Shown here: positions 17,156 to 26,632 of the stretch, piece by piece | Numbering within the stretch: the stretch's first letter is position 1 | Layout: every line of letters begins with the position of its first letter | Source: Pseudomonas putida | GTDB taxonomy: Bacteria; Pseudomonadota; Gammaproteobacteria; Pseudomonadales; Pseudomonadaceae | DNA length: 64,000 nt | Assembly (NCBI RefSeq): GCF_005080685.1 | Contig: NZ_CP039371.1 | Location: 496,001 to 560,000, forward strand | Direction of reading: 5' to 3' | The notes under the pieces: generated by a model | What the model was told of the DNA's origin: nothing | The model's database searches: none | The model's input: only the letters and a program-made list of their open reading frames with translations | Translations under genes and position numbers: made by a program

Positions 17156-19138
17156 TCACGCGCCAGATGAGGTCGGCGTTTGTGCGGGAACATTCCGGCT
17201 CAGCAGGGCGAGGAGCTGAGATTTTTCCTCGCTGGTCAATTCGCTTTGACGTGATTTCCTGAGCAGTTGTTCCAGGCTGCGCTCGCGTTGGCGGGCAGAC
17301 AAGCTAGTTATGGTGTCGAAAAACTGTTGTTCAAGGTTATCCGCCACGATCAGCCATTCCTTTTCCGCCAGGGCCCGCAACAGGCGGCCTTGCTCGGTGC
17401 CGTGCCAACGTGCGATCAGCTGCATAGAGCTTAGACCAGGATTTTTCTGCGCGGCCTCGATCAGCGCCACCAACAGCTGGCTGTACAGGTGTTCTTCGTC
17501 GGCGAAATGGCTGGCGTCTTCGACCTTGCCGGCCAGCAGCGGGTGGTGCAGCAGGGTGCGCAGAGCGGCCAGGGTCGGGGGCTCCACCGGTGCTGGTACG
17601 CGTGGCGGCGCTTCGTCGCGTTGCTGCCAGGGCTTGCCGCCCTTGCGGTTCTTGTCCCAGGGTTTATCGCTCCATGGCTTCTTGCCGCCACCCTGTTTCG
17701 GCTTCCATTGCTGCTCCTGCTGCACCGGCGCGTAGTCCGGCTGAGGCATGTCGCCGTAGTCAGGGGTATAGCTGGCCATGGCATCGTAGTCATAGCCGGG
17801 GTCGTAGTCCGGAACGCTGTGGGTGGCCGGGGCCTGCTGCGCCAGTTGCTCGACCTGCTGCGGATCGAGGCCGGTGATTTCCTTGAGGCGATTGCGCATC
17901 AGCTGACGCAGGTTGGCGCCGGGGATCTTTTCGATCAGCGGTGCTGCCAGGGTCGCCATGTGCGCCTTGCCTTCAAGGGAGCGCGGGTCTGCTTCGGCGC
18001 TTAGCTGCTCGAAGAAGTAATCCGCGAGCGGCTGGGCATGCTGGTTGATGCGCGCCTTGAAGGCGTCGGTGCCCTCGGCGCGCACCAGGCTGTCCGGGTC
18101 CTCGCCTTCGGGCAGGAACAGGAAGCGCGCGCGGCGGCCATCCTGCAGGGCCGACAGGGTCGACTCCAGGGCGCGCCAGGCGGCCTTGCGTCCGGCCTGG
18201 TCGCCATCGAAGCAGAACAAGACGCTGGGCACCACGCGGAACAGGCGTTTGAGGTGTTCCTCGCTGGTGGCCGTGCCGAGCGTGGCCACGGCATTGCGCA
18301 GGCCCTGCTGGGCCAGGGCGATGACGTCCATGTAGCCCTCGACGACGATGATTTCGTCGAGGTTGCGGTTGTGCTTGCGCGCCTCGTACAGCCCGTACAG
18401 CTCCTGGCCCTTGTGGAATACCGGGGTCTCGGGGCTGTTCAGGTACTTGGGCTTGTCGTCGCCCAGGACCCGGCCACCGAAGGCGATGATGCGCCCACGG
18501 CTATCGCGGATGGGGAACATCACCCGGTCGCGGAAGCGGTCGTAGCGCTTGCCGCTTTCGGCGTTCTCGATCAGCAGGCCGGCGTCGATCATCACCTTCT
18601 GTTGCAGGCTGTCGGCACCCAAGTGCTTGAGCAGGTTGTCCCAGCCTGGCGGGGCGAAGCCCAGGCTGAAGTCGCGGGCGATCTCCCCGGACAGGCCGCG
18701 GCCCTTGAGGTAGTCGACCGCCGACTTGCGGGTCGGGTGACCTCGCAGGGCCTGGCGATAGAACTCCGCTGCGGCCTCGAGCAACGGATACAGCGGCGAG
18801 TCGGTCGGCTGGCGCGGCTTCTGGTTGCGCCGGCCTTCCTCGCGGGGCACCTCCATGCCGGCGGCGCGTGCCAGTTCCTCGACGGCCTGGGGGAAGTCCA
18901 GGTTGTCGTGGTCCATGACGAAGCCGAGGGCGTTGCCACCGGCGCCGCAGCCGAAGCAGTAGTAGAACTGCTTGTCGGGGCTGACGGTGAAGGAGGGGGT
19001 CTTCTCCTTGTGGAACGGGCAGCAGGCGGAGTAGTTCTTGCCGGTCTTTTTCAGCTGGACGCGCGAACTCACCACATCGACGATATCGAGGCGGTTGATC
19101 AGGTCATCGATGAAACTCTGGGGAATCAGCCCGGCCAT
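17156..19138 (-). CDS. dnaG: DnaG, DNA primase
   Basis: Synthesises RNA primers for replication with DnaB helicase. 660 residues. The zinc-binding domain shows CCPFHKEKTPSF and YCFGCG near residues 35-65; the TOPRIM catalytic core shows VVEGYMDVIALAQQG and FCFDGDQAG; a long Gln/Pro/Lys-rich linker (about 425-510) leads to the C-terminal helicase-binding domain. I start at ATG 19138 (MAGLIPQSF) and not at the in-frame upstream start (19159) because the family begins there. Shine-Dalgarno is weak (GAG). Middle gene of rpsU-dnaG-rpoD. Confidence 0.97.
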   Translation of the reverse strand: MAGLIPQSFIDDLINRLDIVDVVSSRVQLKKTGKNYSACCPFHKEKTPSFTVSPDKQFYYCFGCGAGGNALGFVMDHDNLDFPQAVEELARAAGMEVPREEGRRNQKPRQPTDSPLYPLLEAAAEFYRQALRGHPTRKSAVDYLKGRGLSGEIARDFSLGFAPPGWDNLLKHLGADSLQQKVMIDAGLLIENAESGKRYDRFRDRVMFPIRDSRGRIIAFGGRVLGDDKPKYLNSPETPVFHKGQELYGLYEARKHNRNLDEIIVVEGYMDVIALAQQGLRNAVATLGTATSEEHLKRLFRVVPSVLFCFDGDQAGRKAAWRALESTLSALQDGRRARFLFLPEGEDPDSLVRAEGTDAFKARINQHAQPLADYFFEQLSAEADPRSLEGKAHMATLAAPLIEKIPGANLRQLMRNRLKEITGLDPQQVEQLAQQAPATHSVPDYDPGYDYDAMASYTPDYGDMPQPDYAPVQQEQQWKPKQGGGKKPWSDKPWDKNRKGGKPWQQRDEAPPRVPAPVEPPTLAALRTLLHHPLLAGKVEDASHFADEEHLYSQLLVALIEAAQKNPGLSSMQLIARWHGTEQGRLLRALAEKEWLIVADNLEQQFFDTITSLSARQRERSLEQLLRKSRQSELTSEEKSQLLALLSRNVPAQTPTSSGA

Positions 19139-19396
19139 GGCAGTCTCGTCATCTGGCAACTGGCAAGTCTAAACGCTAACGCGAAGGTAGGGGCGAGTGC
19201 TGCAACAGGGAAGTGCGAGGGAGTATGTGCTCGTCGCCAGCCACAAGGGCTCGTCAGACAGGACGCGCACGACTGGTCTGGGACCAGCTCTGACGTTTCA
19301 GGCGTTTGCAACTTTGCTGGTGCAGGAGCACTGGCAAGAAGCGCCTTGGGCTAGCTGCTCAAGGTTTGCAGCATTTTGAAGCAACCGCTGCCATCG

Positions 19397-19415
19397 GCCC
19401 GGCATTGAGCCGGGC
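19397..19415 (-). other. Hairpin in the rpsU-dnaG gap
   Basis: GCCCGGC-ATTGA-GCCGGGC forms a 7-bp stem within the 307-base gap between dnaG and rpsU (19139-19445). No T tract follows on the minus strand. By analogy with the E. coli operon this is where partial termination or RNA processing lowers dnaG relative to rpsU. The rest of the gap holds nothing else I can identify. Confidence 0.5.
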
Positions 19416-19445
19416 TGGGCAGAAGCTTTGCGTAGAACGTCTGTA

Positions 19446-19661
19446 TTAGTACAGACGAACGGCGCGGCGCTGTTCGCGCTGAACTTTCTTGGCGTGACGC
19501 TTAACAGCAGCAGCTGCTTTGCGCTTACGCTCGGCGGTCGGCTTCTCGTAAAACTCGCGGCTACGAACTTCAGCCAGTACACCGGCTTTTTCGCAGGAGC
19601 GCTTGAAACGACGCAGAGCTACGTCGAAGGGTTCGTTCTCTTTAACTTTGACGGCTGGCAT
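19446..19661 (-). CDS. rpsU: Ribosomal protein bS21
   Basis: 71-residue basic protein of the small ribosomal subunit that helps base-pair the anti-Shine-Dalgarno with mRNA. Starts [20 protein letters not shown] and ends in a Lys/Arg-rich helix ([14 protein letters not shown]), typical in length and sequence. First gene of the rpsU-dnaG-rpoD operon; a sigma-70 promoter is visible about 90-118 bases upstream. AAGG lies 9 bases before the ATG. Confidence 0.98.
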   Translation of the reverse strand: MPAVKVKENEPFDVALRRFKRSCEKAGVLAEVRSREFYEKPTAERKRKAAAAVKRHAKKVQREQRRAVRLY

Positions 19662-19750
19662 CCAGGGCTACCTTAATTCATTACCGGGGTAGACGTGCTC
19701 CTGGCAAAACAAAAGGTGTGCTGGAGAACGTCGGTTTTCAAGGGTTGCGG

Positions 19751-19779
19751 ATGTTAACCCTTAGCAAGCCGGAATGCAA
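19751..19779 (-). promoter_or_regulatory. Sigma-70 promoter for rpsU
   Basis: On the minus strand TTGCAT (-35), 17 bases, TAACAT (-10), about 90 bases before the rpsU start, in the divergent gap with tsaD. Good match in both boxes and ideal spacing. Confidence 0.6.
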
Positions 19780-19866
19780 AGCCTCTGATCGAAAACCGCT
19801 GGTCGGCACCCGGCACGGGGACTATCATGCGCGGCTTCGAATTCAGCCCCCACAAGGGACGAGCCC

Positions 19867-20892
19867 ATGCTAGTACTGGGATTGGAAACATCCTGCGACG
19901 AAACCGGCGTCGCATTATACGACAGCGAGCGCGGTTTGTTGGCCGACGCGCTGTTCAGCCAGATCGACCTGCACCGCGTGTTCGGCGGGGTCGTGCCCGA
20001 ACTCGCCTCGCGTGATCACGTCAAGCGCATGCTGCCGTTGATTCGCCAGGTGCTGGACGAGGCCGGCTGCGTCGCCACCGAGATCGACGCCATCGCCTAC
20101 ACCGCTGGCCCCGGGCTGGTCGGGGCATTGCTGGTGGGCGCCTCGTGCGCCCAGGCGCTGGCCTTTGCCTGGGATATCCCGGCCATTGGCGTGCACCACA
20201 TGGAAGGCCATCTTTTGGCGCCGATGCTGGAGGAAAACCCGCCCGAGTTTCCGTTCGTCGCTTTGTTGGTATCTGGCGGCCACACCCAACTGGTGCGCGT
20301 CGACGGTATCGGTCAGTACGAGTTGCTGGGCGAGAGCCTGGACGACGCTGCGGGCGAGGCCTTCGACAAGACCGCCAAGCTGATCGGCCTGAATTACCCA
20401 GGTGGGCCGGAAATCGCCCGTCTGGCCGAGCAGGGCGTGCCCGGGCGCTTCGTGTTCCCCCGGCCGATGACCGATCGTCCGGGCCTGGAGTTCAGCTTCA
20501 GCGGCCTCAAGACCTTTGCTCTCAACACCTGGCAGCAGTGCCGCAATGCTGGCGACGACAGTGAGCAAACCCGTTGCGACCTGTCCCTGGCGTTCCAGCA
20601 GGCGGTGGTGGAGACTCTCACCATCAAGTGCAAGCGCGCCCTCAAGCAGACGGGCCTCAAGCGCCTGGTGATCGCTGGCGGCGTCAGCGCCAACAAAGCC
20701 TTGCGTGCTTCCTTGGAAGACATGCTGGGCAGTATCAAGGGCAACGTGTATTACGCCCGTCCGCAGTTCTGTACCGACAACGGTGCGATGATCGCCTATG
20801 CCGGTTGCCAGCGCCTGTTGGCGGGGCAGCGCCAGGACCTGGCGATCAGCGTGCAGGCGCGCTGGCCGATGGAGCAGCTGCCTCCGGTATGA
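19867..20892 (+). CDS. tsaD: TsaD, tRNA threonylcarbamoyladenosine transferase
   Basis: Catalytic subunit that, with TsaB and TsaE, transfers the threonylcarbamoyl group to A37 of ANN-decoding tRNAs. 341 residues of the ASKHA fold. The metal-binding His pair is His111 and His115 in HHMEGH; the N-terminal phosphate loop [16 protein letters not shown] and the late [10 protein letters not shown] motif are present. AAGGGA lies 9 bases before the ATG. It is divergent from rpsU, a widespread arrangement. Confidence 0.98.
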   Translation: MLVLGLETSCDETGVALYDSERGLLADALFSQIDLHRVFGGVVPELASRDHVKRMLPLIRQVLDEAGCVATEIDAIAYTAGPGLVGALLVGASCAQALAFAWDIPAIGVHHMEGHLLAPMLEENPPEFPFVALLVSGGHTQLVRVDGIGQYELLGESLDDAAGEAFDKTAKLIGLNYPGGPEIARLAEQGVPGRFVFPRPMTDRPGLEFSFSGLKTFALNTWQQCRNAGDDSEQTRCDLSLAFQQAVVETLTIKCKRALKQTGLKRLVIAGGVSANKALRASLEDMLGSIKGNVYYARPQFCTDNGAMIAYAGCQRLLAGQRQDLAISVQARWPMEQLPPV

Positions 20893-20907
20893 ATGGCTAC
20901 GGGCGCT

Positions 20908-21477
20908 TCAGAAATGCCTTTCGCGTCCGGCAAACAGATCGCGCAGATTGTTGCGGTGCCGCCAGACGATCATCACGGTGAGCACGGCAATCGGCAGCAG
21001 CGCTTCAGGTTGACGCCAGGCCAGCAATGGCAGGGTCAGCGGCGTTGCGATCAGGGCGGCGAGGGAGCTGGTGCGGGTCAGGTAGAAGGTCAGCAGCCAG
21101 GCACCGATAGCCAGCAGGGCGGCCGGGAAATACAGGCCCATGAGCATGCCGGCGGCGGTGGCGACGCCCTTGCCGCCCTTGAAACGGAAGTACAGTGGTA
21201 GCAGGTGGCCGAGCACTGCGCACACGCCGACCCAGGCCTGTTCCTGGAGGTCGAGGCCGGCGGCGCGGGCGAGCAGGACGGGCAGCAGGCCCTTGCACAG
21301 GTCGCCAAGCAGGGTCAGGATCGCCATCTTGCGGCCTGCCAGGCGTAGCATGTTGGTGGCGCCGGCGTTGCCCGAACCGCTGGAACGCGGGTCCGGGCTG
21401 CCCGAAAGGCGGCTTAGGACGATGGCGAAGGACAGCGAGCCGAGCAGGTAGGCGAGCAGCGCCAATAACCAAAACAT
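20908..21477 (-). CDS. plsY: PlsY, acyl-phosphate:glycerol-3-phosphate acyltransferase
   Basis: Inner-membrane enzyme that puts the first acyl chain on glycerol-3-phosphate using acyl-phosphate from PlsX. 189 residues, five or so membrane helices. The conserved loops are visible: [21 protein letters not shown] (G-S-G-N-x-G-x-T-N motif), [14 protein letters not shown] (phosphate-binding glycines) and [13 protein letters not shown] near the C-terminus. It is convergent with tsaD (15-base gap) and divergent from folB. Confidence 0.97.
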   Translation of the reverse strand: MFWLLALLAYLLGSLSFAIVLSRLSGSPDPRSSGSGNAGATNMLRLAGRKMAILTLLGDLCKGLLPVLLARAAGLDLQEQAWVGVCAVLGHLLPLYFRFKGGKGVATAAGMLMGLYFPAALLAIGAWLLTFYLTRTSSLAALIATPLTLPLLAWRQPEALLPIAVLTVMIVWRHRNNLRDLFAGRERHF

Positions 21478-21551
21478 GCTAACTATTCCGGGCGAGGACG
21501 CCCTGATTCTAACGGCGCCAGTCGCCCTTGTCGTGCTGTGGAGAGAAGTGC

Positions 21552-21908
21552 TTGGACAGAGTGTTCATCGAAGGCCTGGAAGTCGACACCGTGATCGGTG
21601 CTTATGACTGGGAGCGGGATATTCGCCAGTGCCTGCGCCTGGACCTGAGTTTTGCCTGGGACAATCGCCCTGCCGCAGCCGGTGACGACCTGAGCCTGGC
21701 GCTGGACTACGCGAGCGTCTCGGCGCGGGTCCAGGCATTTGCCGAGCAGGCACGTTTCGAACTGGTGGAAACCTTCGCCGAACGTCTGGTCGAGGTGTTG
21801 ATGAGCGAGTTCCAGATCCCCTGGGTGCGGCTGAAACTGACCAAGCCAGGCGCCGTGCCTGCGGCCCGAGGCGGTGTTGGCGTGGAGATCGAGCGCGGAT
21901 GTCTCTGA
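21552..21908 (+). CDS. folB: FolB, dihydroneopterin aldolase (TTG start)
   Basis: Converts 7,8-dihydroneopterin to 6-hydroxymethyl-dihydropterin in folate synthesis; 118 residues. [20 protein letters not shown] at the start and the late [10 protein letters not shown] are family hallmarks. I choose TTG at 21552: GGAGAG ends 6 bases before it and the family starts here. The frame is open up to 21528, but that start has no Shine-Dalgarno. It overlaps folK by 10 bases, so the two folate genes are coupled. Confidence 0.93.
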   Translation: MDRVFIEGLEVDTVIGAYDWERDIRQCLRLDLSFAWDNRPAAAGDDLSLALDYASVSARVQAFAEQARFELVETFAERLVEVLMSEFQIPWVRLKLTKPGAVPAARGGVGVEIERGCL

Positions 21909-22408
21909 GCACGGTTTACCTGGGCCTTGGCAGCAATATCGACCGCCATGCGCACTTGTGCGCCGGTCTGGATGCCCTCGCCGCGATTCTGGGCGACATG
22001 CATTGCTCTCCAGCATTCGAGAGCCAGGCGGTGGGCATCAAGAGCGGGCCGTTCATCAACTTCGTGGTGACCGGCACCACTGAGCTGCCGTTGATCGAGC
22101 TGGATCGCAGGCTCAAGTTCATCGAGGCGGACAATGGCCGTTATGCGCCGGACCGCAAGGGGTTGCCGCTGGACATCGACGTGCTGATGTACAACGACCT
22201 GCACGGCACGTTCGACGGGCTGGTGCTGCCTCGGGCCGAGATCTTGAAGAATGCCTTCGTGCTGTGGCCATTGTCGCTGCTGGCGCCCGAGCTGGTGCAT
22301 CCCGGCGCGGGCAAGAGCATGGCGCAGTTGTGGCAGGAGGCACGGATCGACCAGGTGCTGGCGCCCGTTGCCTTCGAATGGAATGGGCTGCAGCTGACGC
22401 CGGGTTGA
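21899..22408 (+). CDS. folK: FolK, 6-hydroxymethyl-7,8-dihydropterin pyrophosphokinase
   Basis: Transfers pyrophosphate from ATP to the pterin made by FolB; product goes to FolP. 169 residues. The opening VYLGLGSNID, NGRYAPDRKGLPLDIDVLMYND (PRxLDIDxL-type metal and substrate motif, here DRKGLPLDIDVL) and LPRAEILKNAFVLWPL are clear. It belongs to the FolK form whose basic loop reads R-Y-A-P. It overlaps folB and ends in front of a 31-bp inverted repeat. Confidence 0.95.
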   Translation: MSLSTVYLGLGSNIDRHAHLCAGLDALAAILGDMHCSPAFESQAVGIKSGPFINFVVTGTTELPLIELDRRLKFIEADNGRYAPDRKGLPLDIDVLMYNDLHGTFDGLVLPRAEILKNAFVLWPLSLLAPELVHPGAGKSMAQLWQEARIDQVLAPVAFEWNGLQLTPG

Positions 22409-22417
22409 GCCTGTACC

Positions 22418-22491
22418 GGCCTCTTCGCGGCTAAAGCCGCTCCTACAGAGCCCGCGCATCCTGTAGGAGCGGCTTTAGCCGCGAAGAGGCC
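22418..22491. terminator. 31-bp perfect inverted repeat between convergent folK and cca
   Basis: GGCCTCTTCGCGGCTAAAGC... at 22418-22448 is repeated as an exact reverse complement at 22461-22491 with a 12-base spacer. It is a REP-type pair of the GGCTAAAGCCGC variety placed between two converging genes, so it can end transcripts from both sides. Confidence 0.85.
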
Positions 22492-22498
22492 AGAATGT

Positions 22499-23605
22499 TC
22501 AATCGAGCTTGTAGGTTTCGAGCGCTTTCAACCGCTCCTGCTTTAGCGTCTCGCCCAGCGCCTGTCCTTTCAATCCGGCCCTAACCAACGGCTGCACATC
22601 GACCGCCTTCGCCATTGCAGCGGCCCCACGCAGATACTCGGCCTGTGGATAAACCTGTTCCCCGCGCCCGTGTGAAGCCATCTCGCACGCCGCCAGAAAA
22701 TCCTCGAAGCGATGCGGCCGCCGATACACATCGAATTTCTGCAGCATCTCCAGCAGGTCTGCAGGGGCCAACGTCAGGGCGTCATCGGCCCGGTCGGCGA
22801 ATTCCGCCACCAGCACGGCCAGTTCCTGGCATTCCCGTGGCACCTTGAAACGTTGGTTGAGCGCCTTGATGGCCGCTGGCTCCAGTCCCCGGAGCAGGCA
22901 GGCCCAGCGCACATGTACCGGCTGCTTGTGCAGAGCCGACTGCTGCAGTGCTGGCAGCGTGTCAGCATCGCGCTCCAGCTCCGGCATCAACTCTGCCAGG
23001 GCGCCGCAGTCACGCAGGACCTGGATGAACACCTGGGGTTGGTCTTCCATCAAGGCACGCTCGATTTCCTTCCAGCTGCGTTCGGCGGTCAGCGCCTGCA
23101 GTTCGCCGGAGGCGCTGATCTGGCGCATCAGCTCCAGTGTTTCGTCTGCGACCTGAAAACCCAGTGGCGCATAGCGGGCGGCGAAGCGGGCGACACGCAG
23201 CACTCGCAGGGGATCTTCGGCGAACGCGGGGGAAACGTGGCGTAAAAGACGCTGACTCAAGTCCTCCTGGCCATGGTAGGGATCGTGGATCACGCCCTGT
23301 TCGTCCTCCGCCATCGCGTTAATGGTCAGGTCGCGGCGAATCAGGTCTTCTTCCAAGGTCACATCGGGGCTGGCATGGAAGGTGAATCCGCCATAGCCTC
23401 GCCCGCTCTTGCGCTCTGTACGTGCGAGGGCGTATTCCTCGCCCGTCTTGGGATGCAGGAAAACCGGAAAGTCAGCGCCTACCGGACGATAGCCCCTGGC
23501 GTGCATGTCTTCGACCGTAGCCCCGACCACCAGCCAATCGATATCGCTGACCGGGCGCCCCAGCAGGCGGTCGCGCACCGCGCCGCCAACTTTGTAGATT
23601 TGCAT
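22499..23605 (-). CDS. cca: Cca, CCA-adding tRNA nucleotidyltransferase
   Basis: Adds or repairs the 3' CCA end of tRNAs. 368 residues, class II. The nucleotidyltransferase head is at the very start: [21 protein letters not shown] with the DxD metal motif. The [10 protein letters not shown] motif (about residue 90) and the [18 protein letters not shown] helix (about 130) follow. The C-terminal HD phosphohydrolase part of the longest enterobacterial forms appears to be absent, as in other Pseudomonas. No operon partner. Confidence 0.96.
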   Translation of the reverse strand: MQIYKVGGAVRDRLLGRPVSDIDWLVVGATVEDMHARGYRPVGADFPVFLHPKTGEEYALARTERKSGRGYGGFTFHASPDVTLEEDLIRRDLTINAMAEDEQGVIHDPYHGQEDLSQRLLRHVSPAFAEDPLRVLRVARFAARYAPLGFQVADETLELMRQISASGELQALTAERSWKEIERALMEDQPQVFIQVLRDCGALAELMPELERDADTLPALQQSALHKQPVHVRWACLLRGLEPAAIKALNQRFKVPRECQELAVLVAEFADRADDALTLAPADLLEMLQKFDVYRRPHRFEDFLAACEMASHGRGEQVYPQAEYLRGAAAMAKAVDVQPLVRAGLKGQALGETLKQERLKALETYKLD

Positions 23606-23665
23606 GTGCAGCCTCCATTACTGCCCACAGGATACCCTGTCGGCAGTAATGGCGGTGGGCCGATG

Positions 23666-25234
23666 CTAGAGGTGGTGGATGACGGCCAGGTCCATGCGAC
23701 CGTAGTCGCTGCTTTCACCGTGTTCGCCACGCGGCGGCATGTGGTGGGTCTTGACCACCTGGTCGCCCTGGACGGTTTCCAGATGTATATCGAAGCCCCA
23801 CAGGCGGTGCAGGTGCTTGAGTACCTCCTCGGTGGAATCGCCGAGGGGTTTGCGGTTGTGCTGCTGGTGACGCAGGGTCAGGGAGCGGTCGCCGCGCCGG
23901 TCGATGCTCCAGATCTGCACGTTCGGTTCACGGTTGCCCAGGTTGTACTGGGCTGCCAATTGCTCGCGGATGGTCCGGTAGCCGTCCTCGTCGTGGATGG
24001 CCGGCACCAGAAGGTCTTCACGCTGGTCGTCGTCGAGGATGCTGAAAAGCTTGAGGTCGCGAATGACCTTGGGCGACAGGTACTGCAGGATGAAACTCTC
24101 GTCCTTGAAGCTGCTCATGGCGAACTTGATGGTGGAAAGCCAATCACTGCCGGCAATGTCGGGGAACCAGCGTCGATCCTCCTCGGTAGGGTTCTCGCAC
24201 ATGCGGCGGATGTCGGTATACATGGCAAAGCCCAGCGCGTAGGGGTTGATGCCGCTGTAGTAGGGGCTGTCGAACCCTGGCTGGAACACCACGCTGGTAT
24301 GCGACTGCAGGAACTCCATCATGAAGCCTTCGGTGATCAGTCCCTCGTCGTACAAATCGTTCATCAGCGTGTAGTGCCAGAAGGTCGCCCAGCCTTCGTT
24401 CATTACCTGGGTCTGGCGCTGTGGGTAGAAATACTGGGCGATCTTGCGCACGATGCGTACCACTTCACGCTGCCATGGCTCGAGTAGCGGGGCGTTTTTC
24501 TCGATGAAGTAGAGAATGTTTTCTTGTGGCTCGGCAGGGAAGCGCGCATCGTCGCGCTCGCCGCCCTTTTCAGCGCTTTTCGGGATGGTTCGCCACAGAT
24601 CGTTGATTTGCCTTTGCAAGTGCTCTTCCCGGTCCTTCTGCCGGCGCCGCTCTTCCTCGGCGGAGATGGGGTAGGGGCGTTTGTAGCGATCGACGCCGTA
24701 GTTCATCAGGGCGTGGCAGGAGTCGATCAGGTCCTCCACGGCATCGATGCCATGGCGCTCCTCGCATTGGGCGATGTACTGCTTGGCGAACACCAGGTAA
24801 TCGATGATCGAGGTAGCGTCGGTCCAGGTGCGGAACAGGTAGTTGCCCTTGAAGAAGCTGTTGTGGCCATAGCAGGCGTGGGCGATCACCAGTGCCTGCA
24901 TGCACATGGTGTTCTCTTCCATCAGGTAGGCGATGCACGGATCGGAGTTGATCACGATTTCGTACGCCAGGCCCATCTGGCCCCGGCTGTATGACTTTTC
25001 GGTACTGAGGAACTGCTTGCCGTAGGACCAATGGTGATAACCCAGCGGCATGCCGACGGAGGCATAGGCATCCATCATCTGCTCGGCGGTGATCACCTCG
25101 ATCTGGTTGGGATAGGTGTCCAGGGCGTAGCGCTCGGCCAGGCGGCTGATTTCCCGGTCGTAGGTCTGGATCAGCTCGAACGTCCACTCGGACCCGGTGG
25201 AGATGGGTTGGCGTCTCTGTGCACTGGCGGTCAT
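23666..25234 (-). CDS. ycgB: YcgB/SpoVR-family protein
   Basis: 522-residue SpoVR family protein of unknown biochemical role, named for a Bacillus spore-cortex protein but in proteobacteria part of a stationary-phase and nitrogen-stress gene set. The conserved stretches [21 protein letters not shown] and [21 protein letters not shown] (the last with a possible metal-binding E-x4-H) are present. Third gene of the yeaG-yeaH-ycgB operon, overlapping yeaH by 4 bases. Confidence 0.93.
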
Positions 25235-26502
25235 GTGGCTAACCTGCGCTGGAAGAGTTCACGGAAGACCGGGTAGATATCTCCGGCCGAAACCAACTGC
25301 TGCTGGGCGAATGTGTCGGGGAAGGCCTCGCCGATACGCTCGTACTCGTACCACAGGGCCTGGTGCTCGCGTGGGGTGATCTCAACGTAAGTGTAGTACT
25401 GCACGTGCGGCATGATCTGCTTGGAGAGGATCTCGCGGCAGATCGGCGAGTCGTCGTTCCAGTTGTCACCATCCGAGGCCTGGGCGGCGTAGATGTTCCA
25501 ATCACTGGCCGGGTAACGTTCGGCCATGATCTCCTGCATCATTTTGAGCGCGCTGGAGACGATGGTGCCGCCGGTTTCCCGCGAATAGAAGAACTCTTCC
25601 TCGTCCACTTCCCGGGCGCTGGTGTGGTGCCGGATGAACACCACCTCGATGCGATCGTAGTTACGCTTGAGGAACAGGTACAGGAGTATGAAGAAGCGCT
25701 TGGCGATGTCCTTGGTGGCCTGGGTCATGGAGCCGGACACGTCCATCAGGCAGAACATCACTGCCTTGGAGCTGGGGTTCGGTTGCTTGACCAGCAGGTT
25801 GTACTTGAGGTCGAAGGTATCGAGGAAGGGCAAGCGATTGATGCGCGCCTTGAGGCGTTCGATCTCCTGCTCGACCTCCTGGATATCGGTGAAATTGTCC
25901 GGCTCCTCGACCTTCAATCGGGCGAGTTCCTTCTGCGCCTCACGCAGCAGCGCGCGGCTGCTGCCGGTCAGGGCGATGCGACGGGCGTGAGCCGAGCGCA
26001 GCGTGCGCACGATGTTGATACGCGACGGGTTGCCTTCGTTGGCGATGCCCGCACGTACGGTTTTGAACGTATCGGCGCCGGTCAGGTGGCGCTTGACCAG
26101 GTTGGGCAGTTCGAGGTCCTCGAACATGAACTCGAGGAACTCCTCCTGGGTGATCTGGAAGACGAAGTCGTCCATACCTTCGCCGGAGTTGCCGGCCTTG
26201 CCGCGTCCGCCGCCACCTCCGCCGCCTTGCGGCCTGGCGATGTGCTCGCCGGCGGTGAATTCCTTGTTGCCCGGGTGCACGATGGTCTGCTTGCCACCAC
26301 GGCCGTGGTGCAGCACCGGTTCGTCGATGTCCCGTCCAGGAATGCTGATCTGCTCGCCATGCTCCATGTCCATGATGGAGCGGCGGCTCACAGCCTCCTC
26401 GACAGCTTTCTTGATGTGTTCACGGTAACGCCGCAAAAAACGCTGGCGATTGACCGTGCTCTTGTTCTTGCCGTTCAGGCGTCGGTCGATTACGTAGCTC
26501 AT
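25231..26502 (-). CDS. yeaH: YeaH, DUF444 protein with VWA-like domain
   Basis: 423-residue partner of the kinase YeaG/PrkA. The C-terminal half holds a von Willebrand A-like metal site seen as [15 protein letters not shown] (D-x-S-x-S). A glycine-rich stretch ([12 protein letters not shown]) lies near residue 100. I start at ATG 26502 ([20 protein letters not shown]), which has GGAGGGG just upstream; a longer frame to 26532 runs into a repeat. Middle gene of the trio; overlaps ycgB by 4. Confidence 0.93.
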
Positions 26503-26632
26503 GACCCCTCCGGTAGCTGGGAACAGCTGCACGCTTCAAGCTACGAACTGCTGCACGTAAAAGCAGCAAAGCAGCTGCCGGCGCCCGCCGCTGGCAGACC
26601 AGCGGTGGACGCGCGGCGTGTAGCTTGCCGCC
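26503..26632. other. Gap with degenerate repeat-like sequence between prkA and yeaH
   Basis: 130 bases containing GGCAAGCTACA and GTAGCTTGAAGCGTGCAGCTG (minus strand) with a CCGCTGG / CCAGCGG hairpin between them. It resembles the GCAAGCTTCAAGCTGCAAGC-type repeats seen between Pseudomonas genes. No reading frame with a ribosome site other than the yeaH start. Weak evidence. Confidence 0.3.
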
